Shown in pieces: positions 21,346-32,270 of a DNA stretch of 64,000 nucleotides (positions within the stretch are counted from its first letter, which is position 1; each line of letters begins with the position of its first letter). This stretch comes from Candidatus Altimarinota bacterium (lineage in GTDB: Bacteria > Patescibacteriota > Gracilibacteria > BD1-5 > UBA6164), in assembly GCA_028689115.1 (NCBI GenBank), contig JAQTWV010000001.1, positions 62,001 to 126,000 on the forward strand, read 5' to 3'. Both the position numbers and the translations under genes were made by a program. The notes beneath the pieces were generated by a model that saw only the letters and a list, made by a program, of their open reading frames with translations, was not told the origin of the DNA and made no database searches.

Positions 21346-21383
21346 TAAAAACCATTTTATTTAAAAAGTAAAGTGGTTTTTCT
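21346..21383 (+). terminator. Terminator after the Cys-rich pilin
   Basis: AAAACCATTTTA...TAAAGTGGTTTT with one G-T wobble, followed by a T-rich tail. Confidence 0.7.
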
Positions 21384-21440
21384 TTTATTTTAAGTAGATT
21401 TGTTCTATAATTAATAGGTTATATTAATTAATATATTAAA

Positions 21441-24377
21441 ATGAATAAAAAAGCGTTTACATTATTAGAATTAGTAGTAGTAATGTCAATTATTATTATT
21501 ATTTCTACTATTATAACATTAGCATTTGGTGATTATTTAGTTTGAGTTAGAGATTCAAATAGAATTACTCAAATAAGTAATATGAGAGATTGAGTTGCTT
21601 TAAATTTAAGTAATTGAGGTACTTTAAAGCCAGAAGGTAGTATAGAAATACAATTTGATGGTGTAAAACAATCTTATCAATGATATTTTTGACCAAGTCT
21701 TATTAAAAAAATATGATACTCAATGGATTGAATAGATCCAAGTGATCAAAGTTATTTTACATATACTATGTCAGCAGATTGAAAATATTTTCAATTAATG
21801 ACTTTTTTGGAATCTGAAAAAAGTTTTATTGATGTATGATACGAAAAAGCATTATTAAAAGATAATAATGATAAAGTACCATTTATTGTATGAAGTAAAG
21901 AAATATGAATATTTTTTAATAGTGATGTTGTACCTGTCCATGAATATGAGAGTTCTCCATTAAATATTATTAGTTCTGATTCAACTGACTATAATGTACT
22001 TTTAAGAAATGATAAAATAGTATCTTCATCATGATCTACACTTTTTGCTGAAATTGAAAATGTAATTGCAAATTATTGAGATAATATTTATTCTTGTGCT
22101 ACTCAACCATATTTATATGCTAATTATACTATTTGAAATCCAAAAGTTTCAAATACACCATGGCAAAATGTAAATTCAGCAGAACCTTGTTATTTTAGTT
22201 GTAAAAATGGTTTTGTTTGGAATTTAAGTCAGTGTGAACCAGATGTGGCTACTAAAACAGTTTCTTGTACTTGATTGGTTGCAAATGCTTTGTGGAATAC
22301 TGCTACTCAAGTTGATCAATTGTGGAATACTGCTGCATGAGATTATTTACCATCAAATATATGAACATATAATGATACTCCATCTGCAACAGAATGTAGA
22401 TTTAAATGTCCAACAAATTATACATATAATTGAAGTGCATGTATTCCTAATACACAAAACGGAATTTGTACATGATTATTGGCAAATGCATCATGGAATA
22501 GCGTTAATAATATAACTCAAACATGGAATTGAAGTTCTTGGGCACCTAGTTTAACTTGACAATATAATACAACTCCAAGTACTACAAATTGTAGATATAA
22601 TTGTAATACAAATTATACATATAATTGAAGTGCATGTATTGCTGATACACAAAATGGAAATTGTATATGAAATCCTATAAATTCAACATGGCATCAATCA
22701 AGCATTACTCAAACATGGAATTGAAGTGCTTGGTCACCAACTTTGACATGACAATTTAGTTTAACTGCTGTTGCAAATGAATGTAAGTTTAATTGTAATA
22801 CAAATTATACATGGAATAGTGGTACTTCTACATGTGATGCAGATACTCAAGTTGTAGCTTGTACTTGATTACCAGCAAATGCGACTGCAAATACAGTATC
22901 ATCAATAACTCAAACATGGAATGGTACAGCATTTTTACCATCAAGTGTTTATACAAATAATGCTACTTCAAGTTTAACAGAGTGTAGATTTACATGTGAT
23001 GCTTGATATGCTTGGAATGGTACAATATGTGCTGTAAGTCCAGTTTGACAATTTAAGTTAGTACTTACTAATAAATGTTGAGTTGCTGCAGCTACATTTG
23101 ATGCAAATTTTAATACTACTACATGAGTTTATACTTGAGATATAAATTGTGCTTCTAGTTGATTAGTAAATACAGATTTAGATAAATTTACACCACTTGT
23201 TAGAGTAACTTGATATTTAGATTTAAGTTGAAACTCTATAACTAATGTTACATGATTAATTTCATTAAAATCAGTTTGAACAAATTTAAAACTAAATAAT
23301 AATAGTTTAACGTCTATTTCAAATTTAACATTGTTAAATAGTGTTCCAAATTTATATTTAAATAATAATCCTTGATTATCAAGTTTAACTTGAATACAAA
23401 GTATTACTAATTTATCTACTATTGATATAAGTAATAATGCTTTAGTTAACTTATCATGAATTTCATGATTAACAAGTTTAACTCAAATTAAAGCAAATAA
23501 TAATAGCATAAATGATATAACATGATTATCATCGTTAAATAGTGTAAGTATATTAAATTTAAGTTATAATAGTATTTCTACTATTACATCACTAAGTTGA
23601 AAAACAAATATTAAAGAATTATATTTAAATAATAATAGTTTAACGAGTATAAGTGCTTTATCTACACTTTTAACTGATAAATTATACATTTATTGAAATG
23701 GTTCTATTAATGATTTAAGTCCTTTAAATTGATATAATTCAAATGCAAAAATATTAGCACTTGATGATAGAACTTATACTACAAAGATATCTGCATTATC
23801 AACAGTTTGTATAAACTGGAATATAAAAAATGAATCCTTAGCAGTTTTTGCCGATATTACAAAGGTATGTATGCCAGCAGCTTGAAGTTATGTTAATTTT
23901 GAATGAAATAGTCTTTGAGATTGGTATCCTTGAATTTGAACAAATACAAATGGTGCAGCATATTGATGGTATTTTGATACAGATTATACTCCATCAAGTA
24001 ATACATGACCAAATAAGTGATATGATTGAAATACATATTTATTCGTAGAAACAAGTAATACTCCAGGTGTATGATATAGTAATAAAACTTCTTATTTAGT
24101 ATATGATATAACTGATACTTCAAATTTTGTTAATTTTTATTATCATGCATATTGAGTAAATATATGAACTATGAGGCTTCAAACATATAATTGAAGTACA
24201 TGGACAACTAGATATACTATAACATGACAACAACATACATCTTATAGTCAAGCATGGACTAAAACTCCAGATGTTACAATTCCAGCTTGAACAACTAAGA
24301 TTAGATTATTTTATACATCTTGAAGTTGATATCAATGAGATTTTGCAATTGATGCACTTACAGTTTGAGAAAAATAA
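21441..24377 (+). CDS. Giant modular pilin-like adhesin: prepilin, Cys-rich repeats, LRRs, MAM-like domain
   Basis: 978 residues. Prepilin-like start MNKKAFTLLELVVVMSIIII. After a ~200-residue globular part come about five Cys-rich repeats (~215-535) with the pattern 'C-T-G-L-x-A-N-A', 'SITQTWNG', 'CNTNYTYNGSAC' ending in a Cys pair. An internalin-like LRR array follows (~575-785; 'LxxLxxLNLSYNSISTI', 'LYLNNNSLTSI'), then a C-terminal MAM-like domain (~811-978; 'YVNFEGNSLGDW', 'NTYLFVETSNTPGVG', 'VNFYYHAYG', 'GDFAIDALTVGEK'). All modules are extracellular binding modules in other proteins. Inferred role: large pilus-tip or surface adhesin for host contact. The codons are TGA-rich, so a standard-code reading shreds it. 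Confidence 0.88.
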
Positions 24378-24382
24378 TTTTT

Positions 24383-24418
24383 AAAAAAAGAATTAGATCA
24401 AATCTAATTCTTTTTTTT
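24383..24418. terminator. Bidirectional terminator
   Basis: AAAAAAAGAATTAGAT, CA loop, ATCTAATTCTTTTTTT; it also contains the end of the minus-strand RecO-like gene. Confidence 0.87.
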
Positions 24419-24971
24419 GCTCTTCATTAATTCAAGTAAGTTTAAAAATAGTTTCTATTTTTGAATTAAAAATAAATTTAAGTATCTTGCTAATTATCTG
24501 ATTTTTATGCTCTATATTTAAAGTTCAAAGAAGAGATTTTATTTTTAATTTTGCTAGAATTAACTTAGTTAAATCTATATTTTCATAAGTATTTATAGTT
24601 TCAATTATTTCAAAAATTTCTTCAAAAGATACTCATTCTGGTATTTCTCTGTAAATAAGCGATAATATTTCTAAAAATTTATTTATTTCACTAAAATTTC
24701 TATCTTTATTTAAATTAAATTCAGATTTAATTTTTATATTTTTAATCTTATGAATTTTTTTGTTTTCACTAGTTATTATTTCAAAATTTATTGAGTATCA
24801 TATATCTACACTTTTTTCAGTTTTACTATATGTCTTATTTGCCTTTATTTTTCAGTAAGTTTTAGTAAATAAAGTATATAGTAATTCTTTGTCTTTTATT
24901 TTTTCTCAAGAACTATTTGAATTAACCTTATCTATTTTTAAGACTATTGCTTTATCTTTGAATATGCTCAA
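24393..24971 (-). CDS. recO: RecO-like DNA recombination/repair protein (TTG start)
   Basis: 192 residues. The N-terminus 'FKDKAIVLKIDKVNSNSSG' and 'LLYTLFTKTYGKIKANKTYSK' matches the RecO OB-fold pattern (AIVLxxxxxxExDxLVTLFTxxxGKxxaxAxG). The remainder is helical like the RecO C-domain but lacks a zinc finger and is shorter than the usual ~240. RecO loads RecA with RecR at gaps. There is no ATG; TTG at complement of 24969-24971 is the only usable start before upstream in-frame stops. RecO is among the least conserved repair proteins, so identification rests mainly on the N-terminal strand pattern. Confidence 0.65.
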
Positions 24972-25054
24972 TTTAGTTTTTTATTAAATAATATTGAAAT
25001 ATATAAAATATAGTATATAATCTACACATAATTTAATATTTTTCAATAAAAATT

Positions 25055-25453
25055 ATGCAAGAGAGTTTCTTAACTGAAAAAGAAGTAGATACTTTAATAC
25101 TATGATTAATTAAATCACACTCGTTAGAAGTAGAAGTAGATGCTTCTAATTTTTTAGACTTATTAAAATTTAGTTTATCACTAAATACAATGGAAAAAAA
25201 GAGAGTACTTGATGCAGTACCTACTCTTAGCCAATTTCAATTTGATGAATTAACTAAAGTTTTTACTGAGGAAAGAGAAAAATTTAGAGAACTTGCTAAA
25301 GAACATCCAGATGATATAAAAAAACTAGTTTCAAAACAACAAAAAGAATGGATTGACTTAGGAGATTTATATAAAACTGAAATAGAATCAAAAGAAAAAG
25401 AATCTGAGAATCAAAATAAAATAGATGATATTAAATCTTCACTTTGATTATAG
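25055..25453 (+). CDS. Hypothetical helical protein upstream of a pseudouridine synthase
   Basis: 132 residues, charged and mostly helical; no Cys, no signal or membrane segment. Middle part 'TMEKKRVLDAVPTLSQFQFDELTKVFTEE' resembles small cytoplasmic scaffold-like proteins, common in CPR, with no known function. The last two codons before TAG include a TGA (Gly). One base separates its stop (25453) from the ATG of the pseudouridine synthase (25455), so the two are translationally coupled. Confidence 0.75.
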
Positions 25454-25454
25454 T

Positions 25455-26384
25455 ATGGTTTATAATTTTTGTGTAATTCTTGAAAAACAAAATAGGGTGG
25501 ATATATTTTTATCTGCTCTTTTTTCTGATTTTTCTAGGAGTTATATTCAAAAAATAATTGATAGATGACAGGTTTCTTTAAATTGAAAAATAATCAATAA
25601 AAACATAAAAATTAAAAATAGAGATGAATTATCTATAAGTATAATAAATGAAATATTAGATGAAGTAAAACCTGAAAAAATGGATTTAGATATCATTTTT
25701 GAAGATGAAAATATACTTATTTTAAATAAGCAGTCGGGCGTGAATGTACATCCAGTTCCTTGAGAAAATGGAAATAAAAATACTCTAGTAAATGGTATAT
25801 TATACCATTGTAAGGATAATCTACCAACTATTTGATGAACTCATAGACCATGAATTGTGCATAGATTAGATAAGGATACATCTTGAATTATCCTTGTTGC
25901 AAAAACTGACTTTATGATGAATTATTTGTCTACAATTATAAAAAATAGGGAAATAACCAAGAATTATATAGCAATTGTTTCATGAATCTTTAAAGAAAAA
26001 AACTTCAAAGTAGAGAGTTTTATATGAAGAGATCCAAATGATAGACTTAAAATGACAACTAAAAATTCACTAAATCCAAAAGAAGCAATTTCATTTTGAG
26101 AATTAATTTGATATATAGATGATAAATATAGTGTTTTAAAAATAAATATAAAAACAGGAAGAACACACCAAATTAGAGTTCATTTATCTAGTATAGGTTT
26201 TCCAATTATATGAGATAAGGTTTATTGAAATAAAAGTGTAAATGATGAAGTTTTTAAAAAATATGCTTTAAATAGGCAAGCACTTCATGCTTATGAACTT
26301 AAATTTAATTTATACTGAAAGGAAGTTTATCATATTGCACCTTTAAAAAGTGATATGAAAAAAATAATTTGAAACTTAATTTAA
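25455..26384 (+). CDS. RluA/RluD-family RNA pseudouridine synthase
   Basis: 309 residues. N-terminal S4 RNA-binding domain (~15-60, 'RVDIFLSALFSDFSRSYIQK' region), then the RluA catalytic domain with 'LNKQSGVNVHPVPG' and the active-site motif 'HRLDKDTSGIILVAKT' (catalytic Asp139). 'TGRTHQIRVHLSSIGFPIIGD' is the second family signature. It isomerises uridine in rRNA or tRNA; the exact target cannot be told from sequence. It starts immediately after the upstream ORF (TAG-T-ATG) and precedes a small lipoprotein gene by 13 bases. Confidence 0.95.
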
Positions 26385-26397
26385 TAATTATAATTTT

Positions 26398-26595
26398 ATG
26401 AAAAAAACACTTATACTAATTACTATGATTTTTATTTTGTCTTCTTGTTGGGAGTGAACTAAAGAGGCTTGAACTATTTCTAGTGAATATATAGACACTC
26501 TTCAAGATTCAGTAGTTGATGCTAAAGATGTAAAAATTATGATGGAAGCTGGGCAATGAGATTTACAAAAACAAATTGATGCAGCTAAAAAATAA
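26398..26595 (+). CDS. Small lipoprotein
   Basis: 65 residues. MKKTLILITMIFILSSCWEG is a type II signal peptide with lipobox LSSC (Cys17). The mature part is a short helical, charged peptide ending DAAKK. It follows the pseudouridine synthase by 13 bases and ends at a strong terminator. Function unknown; likely a surface-exposed or periplasmic lipoprotein. Confidence 0.78.
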
Positions 26596-26601
26596 TAAAA
26601 T

Positions 26602-26637
26602 AAAAAAATGAAACAATTTTAATTGTTTCATTTTTTT
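26602..26637. terminator. Bidirectional terminator
   Basis: AAAAAAATGAAACAATT, TT loop, AATTGTTTCATTTTTTT, between the lipoprotein and hrcA (convergent). Confidence 0.86.
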
Positions 26638-27328
26638 ATTTTATTATTCAGTTAACAGCACTTATATTGAAACTATAATTCATTTTTAAACTTCAAATCA
26701 ATCATAAGTAAGATATATTTCAATCAATAATTATTTTTTTAATTATAATTGTATAATCTTTTAAAAATGGAAGGATATTTTCTTCTCATATAAATATATT
26801 TATACCAGAATTTAATTGAAAATTTGTAATAAAGTTTATAAAACTTTTACTATCTTCAAGCATTTTTATTATAGAAAATATAGAATCTCATAATCTTTTA
26901 TGATTATTTTCTAAAAATATTCAAGAACCAGAATGATTCATAATATTTTTTTCTGGAACCAGAAAAAATGCTATTTCAGATGTACTTTTAGCTAATTCAT
27001 AGCTTATCTTATTACTAAAATCCCAAATATTGTTTATGTTTGAGTCTTTTGTGTCATTTTTTACTTGTAAAAAATGTTCTGGACTTTGTTGCATAAGATA
27101 ATTTACAAATGCTCTTAATCATTTTGAAGTTGGTAATCTACCAGCTGAATTATATGGTTGATAAACCAAATCCATTTCTTCAAGTTTTGCCATATCATTT
27201 CTAACAGTGGCGCTTGATACTCATAAATCGTATTTTTGTAATAATAATTTACTTCATAAAACTCATCATGTTTCTAGGTATTCTAAAACTATGATTTTTA
27301 GTATTTCTATGTTTCTATTTGTTAGCAT
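26636..27328 (-). CDS. hrcA: Heat-inducible transcription repressor HrcA
   Basis: 230 residues. The N-terminal winged helix is clear: '[26 protein letters not shown]', '[41 protein letters not shown]', the HrcA signature including the SAGR(I/V)PTxxGxR element. The C-terminal inhibitor-binding domain is present but compact; the usual length is ~340. HrcA represses chaperone genes by binding CIRCE; I see no CIRCE in this window, including upstream of the J-protein. Start ATG (complement of 27326-27328) lies 2 bases after the glycosyltransferase stop, so the two are one operon. Confidence 0.93.
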
Positions 27329-27330
27329 AA

Positions 27331-28425
27331 TTATCCTATTATTTGATTTAATTGTTTTACTGAATTTTCTTTTGTATATTTTATTTTTATATTTTTATAA
27401 TTTACTTTTTTTTCGTTATTTTTTTCTTCTAAATATTTTTTAGTATTTTCATAAATACTATTTACAGAAATTGGTGAAAAATAAGTAACGTTTTCTTCAA
27501 AAATATTTCTAATGTTTTTTAAATCAGAAGTTAAAATTTGAGTATTAAAAAATAATGGTTCAGTTAATCTAAATGGAAATGGCTCATAGAAGCTTGGAAA
27601 AATAACTCATAAACATTCATTGTATAAATGTTTTTTATGTGTTAATCATACATCTCATAAAAAGTATATATTTTTTTCTATCTTGTTTTCTAAAATTAAG
27701 TTTCTTAAATTTATATTTGAAGAAATATTATTTCATAAAAATACTAAATCTACTATATGTCCAGAATTATTTAATCTAGTAATAACACTTATTAATTTTT
27801 CATAATTTTTTTCTATTGAATCTCATCCTGAGTAGATAAAAAAATCATTTTGAATTGAGTATTTTGTTTTTATGTTTATTTTACCAATTGTTTCATCATT
27901 ATCTAGTATTTTATCTTCGATTTCTTCACTATCAGGAAAAAATCAATTTATCATCTCAATATTACTTTCTACAATATCAAATTTTTCAATTAGTTCATTT
28001 TTAGTATTTTGATCTAAACAAATTATTTTATTAGATTTTTTTAGATTTTTTCACATCAAAAAAAGGTATTTATATTTTTCAAAGTATGAATAAAAGTTCA
28101 TATAGTATATGTCTTTTAATCATCAAACTAAAGTTATATATTGTCATTTATAATTAATAGGTTTGAAGTGATTAAAAAATACCATAAGATTATTATCATC
28201 TTTTTTTAATATTTTTAAAAAATCAATTTGTTCACTAAAACTTCCATTTTTTATATGGATGTTTTTATTTGTTATATTTTTTTCTTCAAATCAAGGTATA
28301 AATTCATTTGAATAAATAATATATTCATTTTCTTTATTTTCCTTTATATAAGCCTTTACTAGTTGTATAACAAATCTAGAATATAACTCATTTTGAACAA
28401 ATCTTAGATCAAATCAAATCTTCAT
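27331..28425 (-). CDS. Glycosyltransferase (GT-B, family 1-like)
   Basis: 364 residues. N-terminus 'MKIGFDLRFVQNELYSRFV' is typical of bacterial GT4/GT1 enzymes. 'IYSGGDSIEKNYEKLISVI' and 'IYFLGDVGLTHKKHLYNECLGVIFPSFYEPFPFRLTEPL' (residues ~265-310) form the donor nucleotide-sugar site, with the E-P-F/F-x-L-x-E element. It transfers a sugar from a nucleotide donor, probably to an envelope glycan; the acceptor is unknown. First gene of a two-gene unit with hrcA. The start at complement of 28423-28425 is the first ATG. Confidence 0.9.
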
Positions 28426-28498
28426 TTTTTTAAATTTATTTTTATATTTTATAACTTGTCTTATTATACACTAAAAGTTATTTTTTAAAAAATTTTTT

Positions 28499-28762
28499 AT
28501 GAATTTAATAGATTTTGTAAATATAAATGAAAATAAATGATTTTTAAAAATAAAAGTTCTTCCAAATAGTCCAAAAACTGAATTTGTTTGACTTATGGAT
28601 GATTGAACTTTGAAAATGAAATCAAAGTGAATTCCTGAAAATTGAAAAGTAAATTTAGAGATTATAAAATTTTTGTCAAAAGAGCTAAAAATAAGCAAAG
28701 ACAATATCAAAATTATTTCTTGATGAACAAGCAGAATTAAGTTAATCAAAATTGATTTTTAA
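28499..28762 (+). CDS. DUF167 (YggU) family protein
   Basis: 87 residues. 'FLKIKVLPNSPKTEFVG', 'LKMKSKGIPENGKVNLEIIKFLSKELKI' and 'NIKIISGGTSRIKLIKI' match the DUF167/YggU alpha-beta fold, a small cytoplasmic family of unknown function often found near pilus or cell-shape genes. It opens a short run of three small genes on the plus strand. Confidence 0.88.
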
Positions 28763-28808
28763 AAATATTTACTTATAATATTTGTAGTTATTTAATAACA
28801 ATATATAT

Positions 28809-29087
28809 ATGATTTTTATTTATATATTTATATATTTAGTATTTTTAATCTTATTATATATTATTATAATTGAGAGACTCAAAATACTATGTAATAGACA
28901 TACTGACAATACATGAATAAAATCTCTTTCAAGATGATACAGGATTGTAATGAGAAGGATGATTATAATACTTATGATTTTATTTTTTCTTGGTAGCTTA
29001 ATTTTGTTAACTTTTACTAAAAATGACATATTATACAAAACATGACTATATAATGATCAGGCGCCATTGGATAATGATGTTTTTTAG
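28809..29087 (+). CDS. Small two-helix membrane protein
   Basis: 92 residues. Two hydrophobic segments (residues ~2-20 and ~46-65) separated by a basic loop ('KSLSRGYRIVMRRM'), giving an N-out/C-out or N-in/C-in hairpin. No family recognised. Its last 11 bases overlap the start of the next gene, which indicates coupling with the PH-like membrane protein. Confidence 0.7.
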
Positions 29088-29529
29088 GTATTTAAAGTTT
29101 TGTTTTTATCTTATCATTTCAATGATGTTTTATATCATATCAATTAGGTTTTGAAGTATGTTATGATATGAATTAGTACATTATATATTATTACCACTAG
29201 CATTTATTATGCTTAATTATTCTTTTATTAAGCTAATATTGTATTATATTTGATATTATAATAATTTATTAATATTTCATGAGGATAAAATAATAGTTAT
29301 AAAATCTACACTTTTAGATACTGATAATGTAGAAATAATTGATCTTCACAAAATTACAAAAATAGATGCTTTTGCTAATGGAATTTTTGCAAATATTTTT
29401 TGATATGGTACTCTTGTTATAGAACAACAAAGAGATAAGGTAAGAGAATTTTGGTATGTTCCAAAACCTTATAAAGCAATTTCAATGTTAAATGAAGTAA
29501 AGGAAAAAAACCTAGAAAAAAATAAATAA
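29077..29529 (+). CDS. Membrane protein with bacterial PH-like (bPH_2/DUF304) domain
   Basis: 150 residues. Two hydrophobic N-terminal helices (~5-24, ~33-56). Then 'LLIFHEDKIIVIKSTLLDTD', 'VEIIDLHKITKIDA' and 'NIFGYGTLVIEQ', the beta-sheet pattern of bPH_2 (YdbS/T-like) domains. Function unknown; relatives sit at the membrane with transporters. The ATG at 29077 overlaps the preceding gene by 11 bases; two later ATGs (29122 and 29125) would shorten the first helix. Confidence 0.75.
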
Positions 29530-29554
29530 AAACCTGATTTTTCAGGTTTTTTTT
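29527..29554 (+). terminator. Terminator before mnmA
   Basis: AAAAACCTGA, TTT loop, TCAGGTTTTTTTT. Confidence 0.83.
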
Positions 29555-29602
29555 ACTTTTTACTTTTTATTTTTATAATAAGTCAAAATAATATATATAA
29601 AT

Positions 29603-30655
<1,053 letters not shown>

Positions 30656-30725
30656 GATTAAATTTTTAGGTTTTTATTTGGAATTATGTTAACATTATTT
30701 TAATATTATTTCTTTATATAAAAAT

Positions 30726-32189
30726 ATGAGTGTTGAAGAAATAAAATCATCTCATCAAAATTTAGAAAACTCAAATTTAAATCCTGAAATTGAAAAGGAA
30801 ATAGATGAAGTTTTATCTATTGTAGAAAAAATTCTAGATTTTTGATGAATTGATATGATAAAAAAATATTTTAATCTAAATTGATTAAATGATTTTTTTG
30901 ATTTTTATCAAATTTCATTAAGTGATTTTAAAAATGTTATATGAAAAAGTAAAAAATTGTTAAATTTTTATAAGGAGCAAACAGGTGAATCATTTTCAAA
31001 AATATCCAGAAAATGAATACTTAAATTTTCTAGAAAGATCTGAATTGAAAGACCCAGTTATGAAGAAATATTATCAAGTATAAAGCAAAAATTATCAACT
31101 ATATGAATTAATACGTTAAATGAATTAAGTGTTATTTCAATAAATGAATTTAAAAAAATATTTTGAGATGATAATGAATTTAAATATTTCTTTTTAAAAG
31201 TTTTTAAAATATCATTGGTTAATATTGATACTCAAATTTATCGTGAATTTTTTGAAAAAATAAAGCTAGAGTTATTAGATGAAACTAAATTATTTACAAA
31301 ATTAAGGTTTATATTAAGTAATAATAAGATAGAAAATTTAGATGATTTAGAAAAAATATGAGTTAGAGAATTTGATGAATTAGTTTCTAATAATTTACTT
31401 TTAGAATCATATTTTGTAAATAAATGATTGCTTAAATCATTTATTAAAAAGGAAGATATATTTGATTTTTGAGTTAATATTTGACTTAAAAATAGAGAAG
31501 TAGATAAAAATAAATATTTAAAAACATTTTTAAATAATAATAGGATTTTTAATTATAGTGATTTAGAAGAATATGATAAGTTAGAAATAAGAGCTTTATT
31601 GTGGAATGATCCTATTTGTAGACAAATTTTAGAATGATTTTGATTAACATATTTACAAGATTATAGAATAGAACATTTAAAAAAATTTTCTAGATTTGTG
31701 TGACTTGATTGAATTCCAAAAGATTTTGAATATGATGAAAATAAGTCTAAAAAATTAATTTTAAATATACTTAATGCAAATAATATAAATTGTATTTTTT
31801 CACTAAAACTTAATTGATTGAAATGATTTAGAAGGATTTTTAAACAACAAGATATTTGAAATATATATAATGATATTAACACATTTATTAAAAATAATAC
31901 TTGAAAAACAATACCAAATCTACGTTTTGAAGATTTAGAAAATATATGATTATTACTTGGTTTACAAATTATTTGAGACAAGGAACATAAGACTAATTTA
32001 TTGGAATTTTTGTCAAAAAGTTGAATTTCATTGGATGAGTTAAATAAGTCAAAAGTGAAATCAGATAGTAAATTTTGGAATAATCCAGCACTAAGATATT
32101 TTCTTGAAAAAGTTTGATGACCTACTGATATAAAATTACTTAGAACAAATCATATAGATGATATGAAAAATTATATAAACAATATTTAA
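30726..32189 (+). CDS. Large helical-repeat hypothetical protein
   Basis: 487 residues, all-alpha by composition, no Cys-rich site, signal or membrane span. It shows an irregular repeat of roughly 40-60 residues of the form 'I..L.DL..I....F..L' (for example 'TLNELSVISINEFKKIFG', 'ENLDDLEKIGVREFDELV', 'LRFEDLENIGLLLGL'). That suggests a solenoid scaffold. I recognise no family. It lies between mnmA and recQ with its own terminator and is TGA-rich like the neighbours, so it is native. Confidence 0.75.
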
Positions 32190-32214
32190 GAATATGAAAA
32201 TCATATTCTTTTTT
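32188..32214 (+). terminator. Terminator after the helical-repeat gene
   Basis: AAGAATATGA, AA, TCATATTCTTTTTT starting at the TAA stop. Confidence 0.8.
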
Positions 32215-32270
32215 GTTTAATTTTTAAAAATAACTAAAATTGGGAGCAGTAATTTTAAAAAATTAAACAA

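Noticed and set aside
29122-29529. Later start (ATG ATG) for the PH-like membrane protein
   Set aside because: The upstream ATG at 29077 keeps a full first membrane helix and overlaps the previous gene in the usual coupled manner; the later start remains an alternative.
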